The notes under the pieces: model-generated
The model's input: the letters and a program-made list of their open reading frames with translations, nothing else
Told to the model about the DNA's origin: nothing
Databases searched by the model: none
Shown: positions 6,378-7,894 of the stretch, piece after piece
Numbering within the stretch: the stretch's first letter is position 1
How the letters are laid out: the number at the start of each line of letters is the position of its first letter
Assembly: GCA_018814965.1 (NCBI GenBank)
Contig: JAHIYS010000045.1
Span: 1 to 7,894 of the forward strand
From: Gammaproteobacteria bacterium
GTDB lineage: Bacteria > Pseudomonadota > Gammaproteobacteria > UBA9339
Length of the DNA: 7,894 nucleotides
Reading direction: 5' to 3'
Translations under genes and position numbers: made by a program

Positions 6378-7649
6378 ATGATCAAAATCAAAAATTCTAC
6401 ATTAGGTTGGATTATTTGCACTTTAGCTGCAATTTTTTATTGTTATGAATACTTACTTCGCATTGCACCAAGCGTCATGGTCCCAGAATTGATGCAAACC
6501 TTTCAAGCAACCGCAACCGAATTCGGAATACTTTCAGCTTTCTTTTATTTTGCTTATACCCCAATGCAAATCATCGTTGGCATGTTATTAGACCTATACG
6601 GTCCTCGACGTATTCTTACCCTAGCAGTAATTACCTGTACAATTGGCAGCTATGTTTTTAGCATTTCAGATATCATTCTGGTTGCGGCGATTGGTAGAGC
6701 ATTAATAGGATTTGGTAGTGCATTTGCTTTCGTATGCGTACTAAAACTTACTCACTCCTGGTTACCCCAGCGTTTTTTTGCTCTATTCGTAGGATTAGCA
6801 ACCGCTCTTGGCATGCTTGGCGCCATATTCCAAATCACCATATTAGGTTCGTTTGTCCAGAACCTAGGCTGGAAACAAACCATAAACATTGGCACTATAG
6901 TTGGTGTATGTTTAGTCCCTTTAATCTGGCTAATTGTTCGTGACAAACCAGAAGATAGAGCTTCACGAAAAAATAAAATCAATACAAAACCCCAATACTA
7001 CGAAACTTTCATCGGATTTCTCAAAATACTTAAAAATCCTCAAATGTGGATCAATGGCTTTATCGGGTGCCTAATGTACTTATCACTATCAGCATTTGCT
7101 GAGATGTGGGGAATTCGCTCATTAACTGTTATCTATCAAACCTCCGTCTATAGTGCCGGCCTAGCATGCTCATTAGTATTTTTAGGGTGGTTAGTTGGTA
7201 GTCCGCTAATTGGCTATATTTCCGATATAACTAATTCGCGGAAAATCCCAATTGCTGTTGGCTGTCTGATATCATCTATTTTAATTGCCTTAATCATTTA
7301 TCTGCCTCAAATGAACATGAAGTTACTATACACTCTAACTTTCTTATTTGGTGTTTTTTCAAGTTGTGAAGTATTGTGCTTTGCAGTAAGCAGCGAAAAC
7401 AACCCCAAGACATTAATTGCAACTGCTTCGGCATTTACCAACTTCTTAATTATGATAAGCGGAAGCACTGCTCAACCGCTAGTTGGAAAGATTTTAGACG
7501 CAGCATGGTCAGGGAGAACTCTAGATGGGATACGCATTTATTCAGCTGCAAACTATCAACTAGCTTTAACTATTTTGCCGATTGGATTTTTATTAGGATT
7601 TGTTTTAACTTTCTGGTTGAAAGAAACTGGACATAAAAAAACTTACTAA
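6378..7649 (+). CDS. MFS-family transporter (12-helix secondary carrier)
   Basis: The 423-residue protein has about twelve hydrophobic segments and so belongs in the inner membrane. The loop between helices 2 and 3 carries MFS motif A, GMLLDLYGPRRI, at about residues 68-79. A related motif, GWLVGSPLIGYISD followed by NSRK, lies in the second half at the helix 8-9 position, giving the expected two-fold pseudo-symmetry. Helix 1 contains charged or polar residues (YCYEYLLRIAPSVM, with E24 and R28), a pattern I associate with MFS carriers of Legionella-type bacteria, where several serve amino acid or small-organic-acid uptake. A cytoplasmic loop rich in charged residues (VRDKPEDRASRKNK) separates the halves. 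The substrate cannot be read from sequence. The start is supported by AAGAGG 7 nt upstream. The gene appears intact and monocistronic, with eroded DNA before it and a separate basic-protein gene after it. I see no clear terminator. Confidence 0.9.
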   Translation: MIKIKNSTLGWIICTLAAIFYCYEYLLRIAPSVMVPELMQTFQATATEFGILSAFFYFAYTPMQIIVGMLLDLYGPRRILTLAVITCTIGSYVFSISDIILVAAIGRALIGFGSAFAFVCVLKLTHSWLPQRFFALFVGLATALGMLGAIFQITILGSFVQNLGWKQTINIGTIVGVCLVPLIWLIVRDKPEDRASRKNKINTKPQYYETFIGFLKILKNPQMWINGFIGCLMYLSLSAFAEMWGIRSLTVIYQTSVYSAGLACSLVFLGWLVGSPLIGYISDITNSRKIPIAVGCLISSILIALIIYLPQMNMKLLYTLTFLFGVFSSCEVLCFAVSSENNPKTLIATASAFTNFLIMISGSTAQPLVGKILDAAWSGRTLDGIRIYSAANYQLALTILPIGFLLGFVLTFWLKETGHKKTY

Positions 7650-7733
7650 AAAAATCTTAAATATCCAAAAAAAACTAAATACAAAAAAAAGCTATGCAAA
7701 AAGCTATTATTGATTTAGTATATATCGTGCTTC

Positions 7734-7761
7734 TTGGGATTTTTGGAGAAGTAACTATTAT
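7734..7761 (+). promoter_or_regulatory. Putative sigma-70 promoter for the histone-like gene
   Basis: TTGGGA (7734-7739, 4 of 6 consensus positions) and TATTAT (7756-7761, 5 of 6) are 16 nt apart. Transcription would start near 7768, giving a short leader that begins just before the ribosome binding site. Confidence 0.4.
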
Positions 7762-7769
7762 TAATACTT

Positions 7770-7775
7770 AAGGAG
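7770..7775 (+). promoter_or_regulatory. Strong ribosome binding site for the histone-like gene
   Basis: AAGGAG lies 7 nt before ATG 7783. It is the best Shine-Dalgarno sequence in the window and suggests high expression, as expected for an abundant nucleoid protein. Confidence 0.75.
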
Positions 7776-7782
7776 AAATTTT

Positions 7783-7894
7783 ATGGCCGTTAAAAAGAAA
7801 GCCAAACCAGCAAAAAAAGCTGTTAAAAAAATTGTAAAAAAAGTTGTAAAAAAACCAGCAAAGAAAGTTGTAAGAAAAGTTGCTAAAAAACCAG
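7783..7894 (+). CDS. Lysine-rich histone H1-like DNA-binding protein, N-terminal part (3' end outside the window)
   Basis: The 37 visible residues consist almost entirely of Lys, Val, Ala and Pro; 17 are Lys and one is Arg, with no acidic residue. Basic doublets recur every four residues (positions 11, 15, 19, 23, 27, 31 and 35) with Val/Ala/Pro between them, including KKPAKKVV and KKP. This is the composition of bacterial histone H1-like proteins (the eukaryotic H1 C-terminal-tail type, as in Chlamydia Hc1/Hc2 and Coxiella Hq1), which bind DNA without sequence specificity and compact the nucleoid. The start is fixed by a strong AAGGAG. The gene runs off the window, so total length and any non-repetitive domain are unknown. 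A ribosomal protein or cell-surface origin is unlikely, because there is no signal peptide and the basic repeat begins at residue 4. Confidence 0.8.
   Translation, partial: MAVKKKAKPAKKAVKKIVKKVVKKPAKKVVRKVAKKP

Noticed and set aside
7694..7771. A 25-codon hydrophobic open frame whose stop overlaps the AAGGAG of the histone-like gene, suggesting a leader peptide.
   Set aside because: It has no ribosome binding site, and the best promoter (7734-7761) lies inside it, so the transcript would not include its start. Chance is the simpler explanation.

Overview
The window is AT-rich chromosomal DNA from a gammaproteobacterium. The gene order pilB-pilC-pilD-coaE-zapD is the usual gammaproteobacterial type IV pilus/housekeeping block. 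The AT bias, the decaying intergenic DNA, the MFS carrier with its characteristic first helix and the lysine-rich histone H1-like protein together suggest an intracellular or host-associated lineage such as Legionellales (Legionella/Coxiella relatives). That placement is inference from gene content, not a database result.

Layout. Bases 2-628 hold the C-terminal half of the pilus assembly ATPase PilB, followed after 3 nt by the platform protein PilC (632-1828). A gene-free stretch of 525 bp (1829-2353) then separates pilC from pilD. It contains a near-perfect palindrome of about 180 bp and a second block of consecutive stem-loops, and looks like repeat-element DNA inserted into a normally compact operon. 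The prepilin peptidase PilD (2354-3220) and dephospho-CoA kinase CoaE (3236-3826) follow, 15 nt apart. The division protein ZapD (start at 3863 or 3875, end 4630) has its own TATAAT box.

From 4631 to 6377 the region is mostly eroded. There is no yacG after zapD, and bases 4631-4999 show no gene. One intact gene on the minus strand (5000-5617) encodes a pentapeptide-repeat protein whose tail resembles McbG/Qnr-type proteins. Upstream of it, 5636-6205 holds decayed coding sequence; its last third reads as a broken NuoB/group 4 [NiFe]-hydrogenase small-subunit-like protein with stop codons and lost cluster cysteines.

An intact MFS transporter occupies 6378-7649. The window ends inside a strongly basic histone H1-like gene (7783 onward) with a strong ribosome binding site and a plausible promoter.

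Functionally, PilB (motor), PilC (inner-membrane platform) and PilD (leader peptidase/methylase) are three core parts of type IV pilus assembly. CoaE completes coenzyme A synthesis and ZapD bundles FtsZ. No clearly new multi-gene system is visible. The items most worth following up are the palindromic repeat block, the hydrogenase/complex I-like pseudogene, the McbG-like pentapeptide protein and the strict four-residue periodicity of the histone-like protein.
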